The notes beneath the pieces were generated by a model. That model was not told where the DNA came from. It did not search any database and saw only the letters and a list, made by a program, of their open reading frames with translations. A program made the position numbers and the translations under genes. From NCBI RefSeq assembly GCF_014202425.1, contig NZ_JACHGT010000005.1:310001-374000 (forward strand): a stretch of 64,000 nucleotides of DNA, in the 5' to 3' direction. Shown piece by piece: positions 50,562-58,499 of the stretch. This stretch comes from Phytomonospora endophytica (GTDB taxonomy: Bacteria > Actinomycetota > Actinomycetes > Mycobacteriales > Micromonosporaceae). The number at the start of each line of letters is the position of its first letter. The stretch's first letter is position 1.

Positions 50562-51341
50562 GTGACAGCACAAGGACTGGACCTGTCGGTCGTGGTGAAG
50601 GACGGCGTCGGGCTGCTGGAGATCGACCGGCCGCCCAACAACTACTTCGACGAGCACCTGATCGGGCTGATCGTCGACGCCGCCAGGGAACTCGACGGGG
50701 ACCCGCGCTGCCGCGCCCTGGTCCTGGCCTCGCGTGGGAAGCACTTCTGCGCCGGCGCGAACTTCAACCCCGGTGGCGCCTTCGCCGGCGACCGGGTCGC
50801 GGTGTCGTCGCGGCTCTACCGACGCGCCGCCCAGATCTTCGAGGTCGAGACGCCGATCATCGCCGCCGTGCAGGGTTCGGCCGTCGGCGGCGGGCTGGGG
50901 CTGGCGTGCGCCGCCGACTTCCGCGTCGCCGACCCCTCGACGCGCTTCGTGGCGAACTTCGCGCGCCTCGGTTTCCACCAGGGCTTCGGTCTCAGCGTGA
51001 CGCTGCCCGACATCGTCGGCCGTCAGGCCGCCGCCGACATGCTGCTCACCGGCCGCCGCGTCGACGGCACCGAGGCGCACCGCCTCGGCCTCGCCGACCG
51101 GCTCACCGAACCCGGCCGCCAGCGGGACGTCGCCTTCGCCTGGGCCGCCTCCATCGCGGCGGCGGCCCCGTTGGCCGTGCGCTCCATCCGCGCGACGCTG
51201 CGCTCGGATCTGGCCGGCCGGGTGCGCGAGGCCCTGGACCATGAACTGTCCGAGCAGGAACGGCTCTGGGCGACCGCCGACGCCGCCGAGGGCATCGCGG
51301 CGAACCTGGAGCGGCGCGATCCGGTCTTCCGGGGCGAGTAG
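50562..51341 (+). CDS. Enoyl-CoA hydratase/isomerase family protein, non-canonical active site
   Basis: A 259-residue crotonase-fold protein. The oxyanion-hole segments are present (KHFCAGANF and GSAVGGGLGLACAADFRVA). Aligned to enoyl-CoA hydratase, the first catalytic Glu (GGGxE) is Gly and the second (PE) is Phe in VANFARLG, so both are missing. It may catalyse another CoA reaction or only bind acyl-CoA, as suggested for some mycobacterial EchA proteins. The GTG start lacks a clear Shine-Dalgarno. Confidence 0.85.
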   Translation: MTAQGLDLSVVVKDGVGLLEIDRPPNNYFDEHLIGLIVDAARELDGDPRCRALVLASRGKHFCAGANFNPGGAFAGDRVAVSSRLYRRAAQIFEVETPIIAAVQGSAVGGGLGLACAADFRVADPSTRFVANFARLGFHQGFGLSVTLPDIVGRQAAADMLLTGRRVDGTEAHRLGLADRLTEPGRQRDVAFAWAASIAAAAPLAVRSIRATLRSDLAGRVREALDHELSEQERLWATADAAEGIAANLERRDPVFRGE

Positions 51342-51350
51342 ACACACGTT

Positions 51351-51391
51351 CGCGAAGGGCGGTCACCGGTGTACGGTGACCGCCCTTCGCG
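51351..51391. terminator. Bidirectional terminator hairpin
   Basis: A perfect 17-base stem pairing 51351-51367 with 51375-51391, with a seven-base loop. It lies between the convergent crotonase gene (ends 51341) and the membrane-protein gene (ends 51397). A weak TTCTCCT follows on the plus strand. Confidence 0.8.
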
Positions 51392-51396
51392 TTCTC

Positions 51397-53376
51397 CTAC
51401 GGCAGTACCGGATCGGTCACCCCGCCCCCGCGGAGGAGAGGTTCGCGCGAGCGGCTCCGCGCGGCCGACGCCCCGCCTTCGGCGAAGGTCGTGACCAGCC
51501 AGGCGATTCCGGCGCCGAGAAGCGTGACGGCGGGCATGAGCACATCGCCGGGGAAGATCTCCTTGCCGTAGCCCGCGACGGCCCAGAGGGGCGCGCCGAT
51601 GGCTCCGGTGATCGCCCAGGACACGAACAGGATGGGGACGGAGGCCAGTGCCGTGCCGACGAGCGCGGCCGCCCATCCGCCCGCGGAGCGCGCTCGGCCC
51701 TCCCAGCGGATCGTGGCCAGGGTCCAGGCCGCCAGTACGGGCCCGACGGCTATCCCGTAGCCGAGCCCTCCGGTGAAGGCGAGTGCCGTGGTGACCAGGG
51801 CGGTCCGGACCGTCAGGCCGATGATCGCCCGCGCGATGGTGACGTGCCGCCGCCGGGCACCGAGCGCCGCGAGGCCGGAGAGCACCGTGAGCGCGACCGA
51901 CGCGATGACGATCTGCGGGGGATAGTCCCAGACCGCGGTGTCGGTGGGAACGTTGACGGAGCCGAAGACCCCGGTCACCGCGAAGGCCGCCAGGACCGCC
52001 ACGAAGGTCAACGGCCGTGCGGTGTCCGCGCCCCGCCCCGGCAGGATCCGGTCGCCGAGCCACCAGGCGACGGCGAGCAGGACGGCGCCGGTACCGGCCG
52101 CCTGGACGGCACCGATCGTGCCGTGCACGCCGAAGCGGTCGAGGAGGAGATCGGCGGCGACCAGGAGGGGTGTGGCGAGCACGGCGGTGAGCAGCGGCCG
52201 TCCCAGTCCGGTCAGGACGACGGTCCCGGCGAGGACGGTGGCGAGTACGGCGGTCAGCCGGGCCTCCAGGGCCCACGATGTGATGGCGTCGTCGTGCGTG
52301 GCGAAGGCGAGCGTCCACACCCAGCTGCCGAAGGCGGCGACTCCCAGGGCACCGGCGGTCCAGCGCAGTGGTGCCAGTGGCCGCGCGGCCCGCACGGCGG
52401 GGGTGGAGGCCTCGGCGGTGGCGGGTGCGGTCTTCCGCGAGCGCAGCACGTAGGCGACGGTGAAGGTCGAGACCGCGACCAGCATGCCCATCGACGGGCT
52501 CAGCGTCGTGGCGAGGCCGTCGTCGACCTCGTTTCCGCTGACCCCGGACTGGATGCTGACCAGGGACAAGGGGAACCACAGCAGGCCGTGGAGTGATTCG
52601 GCGAGTGTGCCGGGCCTCGCGTCCGCTTCCGTGAGGAGGGGCGTCGCGAAGATCATCGCGACCAGATCGAGTACGGCCAGCGAACCCGCGGAGACCGCGA
52701 GCGCGGCCCAGGGCCCTTTCCTCAGCAGGCGTACCGCCAGCGCGGTCACCGCGAACATCGCGGTGCCCCACGCGGTGAGGGCGATGGCGTCGACGAGCGG
52801 GGTGAAGTCGACCTCGGGCCGCAGGAAGCTCGGCCAGCCGGGCGTGGCCACCGTGAGCACGAGCAGGGTGGCGGTCACGACACCGAAGGCCTTGAGGAGG
52901 TTCGGCATCGGGAAACGGGCGCCGAGCCGGACGCCGGCGAAGGCGAGGGCGGTGGCCAGGAGCACGATGCCGATGCCGACGGCCCAGGTGGCAACCGTGG
53001 TCTGGTGGGGGACGCCGTCGGGGTCGACGACACTGCGGCCGGACCACAGGAAAGCGAAGGCGGGCAGGGTCGCGCCGAGCCCGGCCGTGACCATCGTGGC
53101 GACCACCAGCAGCAGCACCGGTGTCAGGCGGCGGCCGCGTTCGGGAAGGAGCTCGCGCCAGCCACGGGGGACGCCGTGCCCGTCGTCGGCCGGCGGTGCC
53201 GCGGCCAGGCTGAAGGCGAACCGGAGTCCGCGCAGTGACCGCAGTAAAGGGCTCGTCGACGTGTCGTGGTGGATGGTGTGCATCTCGGCCTCCCATTCCA
53301 GGCGTTGTTCGGTGCGCATGTCGGCGGGCCAGCGTCGGGCCGCGACGTCCAGTAGCAGTCGGGCGGTGGCGGTCAT
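51397..53376 (-). CDS. Polytopic membrane protein, second paralogue of the PadR operon
   Basis: A 659-residue protein with about sixteen hydrophobic segments and a conserved cytoplasmic N-terminus of about 85 residues: AARRWPADMRTEQRLEWEAE, then LRGLRFAFSLAAAPP and GVPRGWRELLP. The neighbouring protein has the same N-terminus and the same WFP(L/M)SL motif, so they are tandem paralogues. The ATG at 53376 overlaps the upstream stop (ATGA); the very long frame upstream is a shadow. Function unknown; the form suits a large membrane sensor, transporter or permease partner. Confidence 0.82.
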   Translation of the reverse strand: MTATARLLLDVAARRWPADMRTEQRLEWEAEMHTIHHDTSTSPLLRSLRGLRFAFSLAAAPPADDGHGVPRGWRELLPERGRRLTPVLLLVVATMVTAGLGATLPAFAFLWSGRSVVDPDGVPHQTTVATWAVGIGIVLLATALAFAGVRLGARFPMPNLLKAFGVVTATLLVLTVATPGWPSFLRPEVDFTPLVDAIALTAWGTAMFAVTALAVRLLRKGPWAALAVSAGSLAVLDLVAMIFATPLLTEADARPGTLAESLHGLLWFPLSLVSIQSGVSGNEVDDGLATTLSPSMGMLVAVSTFTVAYVLRSRKTAPATAEASTPAVRAARPLAPLRWTAGALGVAAFGSWVWTLAFATHDDAITSWALEARLTAVLATVLAGTVVLTGLGRPLLTAVLATPLLVAADLLLDRFGVHGTIGAVQAAGTGAVLLAVAWWLGDRILPGRGADTARPLTFVAVLAAFAVTGVFGSVNVPTDTAVWDYPPQIVIASVALTVLSGLAALGARRRHVTIARAIIGLTVRTALVTTALAFTGGLGYGIAVGPVLAAWTLATIRWEGRARSAGGWAAALVGTALASVPILFVSWAITGAIGAPLWAVAGYGKEIFPGDVLMPAVTLLGAGIAWLVTTFAEGGASAARSRSREPLLRGGGVTDPVLP

Positions 53377-55427
53377 ACCGTCGTCAGTCCTCCCACTCGG
53401 GCGGTCAGGGTCTTCGGCCGTGCGGTGCGGTCGCGGGAGACGATGATCGCGGCGGGCAGGCCGATGATCATCGCCCCGATGAACATCGGGACGCCGTCGT
53501 GGCTGATCCCGGTTCCGGCGGCGTTCATGAGGGGCTCGGTGATGGTCCAGCCGCCGATGTTGACGCCGAGCAGGACGATGACTCCTTGCAGGGCCATGGC
53601 CGGTGCGAAGACCAGCGCGAGGATCGCGATGCGCAGCGCGGGGCGGCGGACGCGGTCCCAGCGGATCACGGTCGCCGCGATGAGGAACATCGGCAGGGCG
53701 AGCAGTCCCGCGCCGGCGAGGAACGGGACCCGCTCGCCGTCTCCGGCCAGGCCGATCGCAGCGAAGAGGACGGCCGGGACGGTGACCATGGCCAGGGCGC
53801 GGCCCTTCGAGGGCGGGCGTTTCCGGGCTGTCACGGCGGCGGTCATGCCCAGCGCGATCGTGGCGGCGGCGATGACGGCGGTGATGACGCGCAGGTCGGC
53901 GGGCGGATCGGCGAACTCGCTGGCGTCCCCCGAGGTCATCTGCAGGAACACCAGGGGCGCCGCGTAGACGGCGAGCAGGGCGATGACGGCCTGCCCGCGG
54001 CGCCCGTTCGGGGTCGCGGTCACGGTGAAGGATCTCGCCAGACTCCAGACGCCCCAGGCCAGGCCCGCGCCGAAGACGCCGGCGAGGACGAAGGCGGTCG
54101 GGTCGGGGATGTCGACGGCGCTGACGGCGATGTCGGCGATGAGCAGCGTGACGCCGCCGACGACGGTGGGGACGAGCGGCCTGCCGCGGCCGTTGAGGGC
54201 GTAGGCGAGGGCGAGCATGGCGAGGAGGATCGCGGCGAGCCGCAGCTCGAAGCCGCGGACGAAGAGTTCGGGGTGGTCGTCGCGAGGTTCGATCCGGGAG
54301 GCCGTGTAGGAGACGGTCCAGGCCCAGGTGCCCAGGGCGACCGCGACGCAGGCGAGCGCGGCGATCCGGGGCCTGCGGGGGACGACGCGCGGCTCCACCA
54401 CCACGGCCGGTGCCGCCGCGGGGACCCGGACCGCGGCCCGTGCGGAGCGGACGGTGTAACCGATGAGGAACACCAGGGCGAGCAGGTAGGCCGTCATGGA
54501 TCCGGACAGCGTCCAGGCGATGTCGCCGGTCGTGGAGACCGTGGTGGGTTCGGGGGTGTTGAAGAGGAAGAACTCGTGGCTTCCGAGCGACATGGGGAAC
54601 CACAGCGGCGCCATGGACAGGTCGATGAGGTCCGCCGTGACGAAGCTGTCGGGGGCGGTCGCCCTCCGCAGGCCGATCTCGACGGCGACGAGGTCGAGGA
54701 GGATCAGCCCGCCGGCGACCCCGAGCACGCGGGCGACCCAGCGCATCCCACCCCGGGCGATGAAGACGACCCCGATCGCGACGGCGGCGGCCACCACCGC
54801 CCACATGCCGAGGCCGAACCAGTCGTAGAAGACCCCGACTCCGGACCAGAAGGCGCTGAGGGCGAAGCCGAGGCCGACCAGTGCGACCGCGCCGACGGCG
54901 GCCAGGGCCCGGCGCCACGCGGTACGGGGTGCGGTGAGCAGCGGCAGGCGGCGGCCGACGAGGGTCCCGAACCAGCCGACGAGGAACGCGGCGACGGCGC
55001 ACACGGCGAAGCCGATGGCGACCTTGGTCCAGATCGCCCGGGGCGCGTCGGCGTAGTCGAGGTTCGAGCCGAGGAAGAGGTCGCCGAGGAGCCGGCCGGA
55101 GACGCCGATGAACGAGGTGAGCAGGTTCGTGGCGATGCCCGCCCCCACGAGTACCAGCGCGGGCCACAGCATCCGCCCCCAGGCGGGCAGGAACTCCCGC
55201 CAGCCGCGCGGGACGCCGTTCTCGTCCTCGACGGGCGGCGACGCGGCCAGGCTGAGGGCGAAGCGCAGGCGCCGGAGGGCGCGGATCAGGCGTCCGGTGC
55301 CGGGATCGGTGGCCATGACGTGGAGCTCGGCTCCCCATTCGGCGACCTGGTCGGCGCGGATGTCGGTCGGCCAGCGGCGCGCGGCGATGGCGATGCAGCG
55401 GGTGGTCACGCCGTCGAGGAGGCTCAT
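53373..55427 (-). CDS. Polytopic membrane protein, first paralogue of the PadR operon
   Basis: A 684-residue relative of the next gene, with the N-terminal motif AARRWPTDIRADQVAEWGAE, then LRRLRFALSLAASPP and GVPRGWREFLP, and about sixteen hydrophobic segments. The ATG at 55427 overlaps the PadR stop (ATGA) and the gene's own stop overlaps the second paralogue, so all three are translationally coupled. Genes of this type regularly follow a PadR regulator in actinomycetes, but I know of no assigned function. Confidence 0.82.
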   Translation of the reverse strand: MSLLDGVTTRCIAIAARRWPTDIRADQVAEWGAELHVMATDPGTGRLIRALRRLRFALSLAASPPVEDENGVPRGWREFLPAWGRMLWPALVLVGAGIATNLLTSFIGVSGRLLGDLFLGSNLDYADAPRAIWTKVAIGFAVCAVAAFLVGWFGTLVGRRLPLLTAPRTAWRRALAAVGAVALVGLGFALSAFWSGVGVFYDWFGLGMWAVVAAAVAIGVVFIARGGMRWVARVLGVAGGLILLDLVAVEIGLRRATAPDSFVTADLIDLSMAPLWFPMSLGSHEFFLFNTPEPTTVSTTGDIAWTLSGSMTAYLLALVFLIGYTVRSARAAVRVPAAAPAVVVEPRVVPRRPRIAALACVAVALGTWAWTVSYTASRIEPRDDHPELFVRGFELRLAAILLAMLALAYALNGRGRPLVPTVVGGVTLLIADIAVSAVDIPDPTAFVLAGVFGAGLAWGVWSLARSFTVTATPNGRRGQAVIALLAVYAAPLVFLQMTSGDASEFADPPADLRVITAVIAAATIALGMTAAVTARKRPPSKGRALAMVTVPAVLFAAIGLAGDGERVPFLAGAGLLALPMFLIAATVIRWDRVRRPALRIAILALVFAPAMALQGVIVLLGVNIGGWTITEPLMNAAGTGISHDGVPMFIGAMIIGLPAAIIVSRDRTARPKTLTARVGGLTTV

Positions 55428-55753
55428 GCGGTCCTCGGTTTCCCGGCGGCGCCCTCGGCCTTCGACAGGTGCTGGTACAGCGCGGCGAGTTCGGTGCGGG
55501 CGCTGGCGAGCCCGTCGGGGGTGAGGCGGTAGTAGCGGCGGGCCGGGCGGCCGGCGGTCTCGGGGTCGATGTCCTCCCATTCGGCCGTGACCCATTCGGC
55601 GCGCTGGAGGCGGACGAGGATCGGGTACAGGGTGCCGCTTGGCAGACCGGTGTCGCCCATGAGATCGAGGCCGTAGCGATCCACGGTCGGATCGGAGAGG
55701 AAGGCCGCGAGGACCTTCGCCACCGCTGCGGTGACACGTACTTTCTCAGGCAT
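55424..55753 (-). CDS. PadR-family transcriptional regulator
   Basis: A 109-residue winged helix-turn-helix of the PadR type: the recognition region runs YGLDLMGDTGLPSGTLYPIL, the wing contains RRYYRLTPDG, and a dimerisation helix ends the protein. The ATG at 55753 lies seven bases after TAGAGT, a -10 whose -35 TGGACA stands 18 bases upstream, so the mRNA is probably leaderless. It is the first gene of the operon and most likely represses itself and the two membrane proteins. Confidence 0.9.
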   Translation of the reverse strand: MPEKVRVTAAVAKVLAAFLSDPTVDRYGLDLMGDTGLPSGTLYPILVRLQRAEWVTAEWEDIDPETAGRPARRYYRLTPDGLASARTELAALYQHLSKAEGAAGKPRTA

Positions 55754-55760
55754 AGCAGAA

Positions 55761-55790
55761 ACTCTACATAGGGTCGGGGCTGCTTGTCCA
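55761..55790 (-). promoter_or_regulatory. Leaderless promoter of the PadR operon
   Basis: On the minus strand TGGACA (55790-55785), an 18-base spacer and TAGAGT (55766-55761) form a good promoter. The ATG begins seven bases after the -10, leaving no room for a Shine-Dalgarno. A PadR operator would be expected to overlap it, but no clear dyad is visible. Confidence 0.55.
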
Positions 55791-55803
55791 CCCGACGGGG
55801 AAC

Positions 55804-55831
55804 GGCGGCCCCGGCGCATGCCGGGGCCGCC
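55804..55831 (-). terminator. Terminator hairpin of the epoxide hydrolase gene
   Basis: A perfect 11-base stem, GGCGGCCCCGG at 55804-55814 and CCGGGGCCGCC at 55821-55831, with a six-base loop, starts five bases past the minus-strand stop. It also insulates the PadR promoter downstream. Confidence 0.75.
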
Positions 55832-55836
55832 CCGGA

Positions 55837-56961
55837 TCACCTGAGGGGGCCGAAGAAGGTCCTCAGTTCACCGGCGACGAGCTCCGGCTCCTCGATGGGC
55901 AGGAAGTGCCCACCGCGCTTCGGCTCGCTCCAATGGCGCAGATCGGTGCTGGCCCGCTCGGCGATCGAGCGCGGGAAGTTCGCCATCACCGGTTCGTGGC
56001 TCAGCGTCACCGCCGTCGGCACCGTGATCGGCGAGCCGGGCTTGTTGTGCTCGTAGTCGAAGTACTGGCGGAACGACGTGCCGATCGAGCCGCTCGCCCA
56101 GTAGACGGTGAGCATCGTCAGGAGCGTGTCGTGGTCCCAGGTGGCGGCGAAGTCGTCGGTCCAGTCGTGGTACTTGTCGACGATCCAGGCGGCCAGCCCG
56201 GCGGGGGAGTCGATGAGCGCCGCCCCGATCGTGTCCGGCCGCGACCACATGATCTCGCTGTAGCCCTGATCGTTGACGTCGTAGGCCTTCTCGGCGGCCA
56301 TGAACGCCTCCTCCTCCGCGGTCGGCTCGGGGTCGAACTTCCCCGGGAAGGGCGGATGGATCGTGTGCACCCCGACGACGCTGTCCGGGTACTGCGTGGC
56401 CGTGCGCATGGACACGCCACCGCCGATGTCGCCGCCGAAGACGCCGTAGCGCTCGTAACCGAGCACGCCCGTCAGCAACTCGTGCCACAGGTCGGCGACG
56501 CCGCCGCGGGTGAAGTGCCCGGCCATGGTCTGCGACCAGGCGAAGCCCGGCAGCGACGGGATGACAACGTCGAAGGACACCGACGGGTCGAGGCCGTGCG
56601 CGGCCGGGTCGGTCAGCGGACCGACCAGCGGCAGCATCTCCACGAAACTGCTCGGCCAGCCGTGCGTGAGGACGAGCGGCAGCGCGCCCTCGGCAGCCTT
56701 GCTCCTGACGTGCACGAAGTGCACGTCACGGCCGCCGATCTCGGCGAGGAACTGCGGGAAGGAGTTCAGGCGCGCCTCGGCGGCGCGCCAGTCGAAACCG
56801 CCGGCCCAGTGGGCGACGAGGTCGCGCAGGTAGCCGGGGTCGGTGCCGCCCGCCCAGTGCTCGTCACTGGAGGCGGTGGTGAAGCGGGAGTTCAGGAGGC
56901 GGGCCCGGAGGTCGTCGAGGACGGCGTCGGACACGTCGATCCGGAAAGGTCGAACAGACAT
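55837..56961 (-). CDS. EHN-type epoxide hydrolase
   Basis: A 374-residue epoxide hydrolase with an N-terminal EHN domain (FRIDVSDAVLDDLRARLLNSR) and an alpha/beta hydrolase core. HGWPSS forms the oxyanion hole, the nucleophile Asp is in FGGDIGGGVS, and the catalytic His in GGHFLPIEEPE. It would open an epoxide ring by water addition; the physiological substrate is unknown. The ATG at 56961 has GGAG upstream. A 15-codon ORF with a perfect Shine-Dalgarno precedes it. Confidence 0.9.
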   Translation of the reverse strand: MSVRPFRIDVSDAVLDDLRARLLNSRFTTASSDEHWAGGTDPGYLRDLVAHWAGGFDWRAAEARLNSFPQFLAEIGGRDVHFVHVRSKAAEGALPLVLTHGWPSSFVEMLPLVGPLTDPAAHGLDPSVSFDVVIPSLPGFAWSQTMAGHFTRGGVADLWHELLTGVLGYERYGVFGGDIGGGVSMRTATQYPDSVVGVHTIHPPFPGKFDPEPTAEEEAFMAAEKAYDVNDQGYSEIMWSRPDTIGAALIDSPAGLAAWIVDKYHDWTDDFAATWDHDTLLTMLTVYWASGSIGTSFRQYFDYEHNKPGSPITVPTAVTLSHEPVMANFPRSIAERASTDLRHWSEPKRGGHFLPIEEPELVAGELRTFFGPLR

Positions 56962-57005
56962 GGTTCTCCACATTCGAAGCGGTGTGGACCCGCGCCCGGC
57001 GTACT

Positions 57006-57053
57006 TCAGCCGATGGTCGAGGAGACGCGCGCCCGATCGTTGACGATGATCAT
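57006..57053 (-). CDS. 15-residue leader ORF upstream of the epoxide hydrolase
   Basis: A 15-residue frame (MIIVNDRARVSSTIG) starts at 57053 on the minus strand, seven bases after a full AGGAGG (57066-57061), the strongest Shine-Dalgarno in the neighbourhood. It ends 44 bases before the hydrolase ATG. A leader peptide or micropeptide is possible. Its composition shows no attenuation codon run. Confidence 0.4.
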   Translation of the reverse strand: MIIVNDRARVSSTIG

Positions 57054-57108
57054 CGCGTCACCTCCTTGAACAAGAATCTTGGACCGTCGATCATGTTACC
57101 CGACGGGC

Positions 57109-57114
57109 TACGCT
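57109..57114 (+). promoter_or_regulatory. Possible -10 for a leaderless anmK transcript
   Basis: TACGCT at 57109-57114 lies seven bases before the anmK ATG, which has no Shine-Dalgarno. No convincing -35 stands 17-18 bases upstream. Confidence 0.35.
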
Positions 57115-57121
57115 CGCGGCC

Positions 57122-58267
57122 ATGCGCATCATCGGGATCATGTCGGGCACCTCCCACGACGCGATCGACGTCGCCGCCGCCGACTTCTCCTACACCGACG
57201 GCATCCTCCGCCTCACGCCCCTCGGCGACCTCGCCGTCGAGCATGATCCGCGACTGCGCGCCGCCGTCGTCGCCGTACTGCCCCCGGCCAAGACCACCAT
57301 CGGCGACGTCTGCGAACTCGACACCCGCCTCGGCCGGGCCTTCGGTGCCGCCGCCGCCCGCGGCCTCGCCGAACTGTGCGAAGGACACGCCGACCTCGTC
57401 GTCTCCCACGGGCAGACCGTCTTCCACTGGATCGAAGGCACGCGCGCCCACGGCACCCTCCAGCTCGGACAGCCCGCCTGGATCGCCGCCGCCACCGGAC
57501 TTCCCGTGCTGTCCGACCTGCGTGCCGCCGACATCGCCGCCGGCGGGCAGGGCGCCCCGCTCGTCCCCGTCCTCGACGCCGGTCTCCTCGCCCCCGGCCA
57601 GGCCGCGCTCAACATCGGCGGCATCGCCAACCTCACCGCCGTCGCGGCCGACGGCGCCGTCACCGCCTACGACATCGGGCCCGGCAACGCTCTCATCGAC
57701 GCCGCCGCCCGCGTCCACTTCGGACTCGCCTACGACAAGGGCGGAGCGCTCGCCGTGCGCGGGACGGTCGACGAGGCCCTCCTCGCCAGGCTGCTCGCCG
57801 AGCCCTACTATCGCCTGCCCGCCCCGAAGTCGACGGGAAAGGAGCTGTTTCACGGCGGCTACCTCGACGACCTCGGCTGGACCGGTGACCCGCACGACCT
57901 CCTGGCGACACTGACCGAGCTGACCGCCGCGACGATCGCCGACGCGGTCGCCGCGCACGGCTCGCGGATCGTCTACGCCTCGGGCGGTGGAGTGCACAAC
58001 CCGCTGCTGCGGGCCCGGATCTGGGCGCGCGGCGAGGGACGGTTCGAGCTTCGCGAGACCGGGGACTTGGGGATTCCGGTGGACGCGAAGGAGGCGTATG
58101 CATTTGCGCTGCTGGGGTGGTTGAGCGCGCACGGGCTGCCGGGGGCGTTGCCGGAGGCGACGGGTGCTTCGCGCGCGGCGGTGCTGGGGTCGCTGACGGC
58201 GGGCGTGCAGCCGCTGCGGCTGCCGGAACCGCTGGGGGAGTGGAGCGGGCGGATCGTGGTCGGATGA
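57122..58267 (+). CDS. anmK: Anhydro-N-acetylmuramic acid kinase
   Basis: A 381-residue AnmK, which phosphorylates and opens 1,6-anhydro-MurNAc from peptidoglycan turnover to MurNAc-6-phosphate. It has the actin-ATPase-fold signatures GIMSGTSHDAIDVA at the N-terminus, SHGQTVFH with the catalytic Asp region, NIGGIANLT and DIGPGNALID, and YASGGGVHNPLL near the end. Family length is normal. Its stop overlaps the start of a decayed small gene (ATGA). Confidence 0.96.
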   Translation: MRIIGIMSGTSHDAIDVAAADFSYTDGILRLTPLGDLAVEHDPRLRAAVVAVLPPAKTTIGDVCELDTRLGRAFGAAAARGLAELCEGHADLVVSHGQTVFHWIEGTRAHGTLQLGQPAWIAAATGLPVLSDLRAADIAAGGQGAPLVPVLDAGLLAPGQAALNIGGIANLTAVAADGAVTAYDIGPGNALIDAAARVHFGLAYDKGGALAVRGTVDEALLARLLAEPYYRLPAPKSTGKELFHGGYLDDLGWTGDPHDLLATLTELTAATIADAVAAHGSRIVYASGGGVHNPLLRARIWARGEGRFELRETGDLGIPVDAKEAYAFALLGWLSAHGLPGALPEATGASRAAVLGSLTAGVQPLRLPEPLGEWSGRIVVG

Positions 58268-58499
58268 AGGTCCGCCAGTGGGCCTACCTCTCCCTGTGTT
58301 CGGAGCAGATGAACGCGGAGGAGATCACCGCCCGGCTCGGGTACTCCAGCTGGTCCGGTACCTCCACGATCCCGACGGCGTCGATCGCGACGGGGAGGAC
58401 GTACCGGACCCGCTCGGATGGCACCTGGACCGGGCTGTGCTCGACTTCCTCGCCGCCACCGGTGCCGAGCTGGACGTTGACGAGTACGCGTTCGGCTAA
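58264..58499 (+). pseudogene. DUF4279-like gene broken by internal deletion
   Basis: The frame from ATG 58264 begins MKVRQWAYLSLCSEQMNAEE and ITARLG, which looks like the start of a DUF4279 protein. At about 58340 the match jumps to another frame: VLQLVRYLHDPDG, then LGWHLDRAVLDFLAATGAE and LDVDEYAFG with TAA at 58497-58499, which looks like the C-terminal half of the same family. The middle (roughly 60-80 residues in relatives known to me) is absent and the frames do not match. I read this as an internal deletion that left a pseudogene. Confidence 0.55.

Noticed and set aside
53235-55532. Plus-strand 765-codon frame opposite the membrane-protein genes
   Set aside because: Gly/Asp/Arg-rich antisense shadow of the 684-residue protein, with no domain resemblance.
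53377-55791. Upstream part of a 1464-codon minus frame that ends in the 659-residue membrane protein
   Set aside because: It is Arg/Pro-rich shadow sequence across the paralogous membrane gene and PadR; the real start is the ATG at 53376 with an ATGA overlap.
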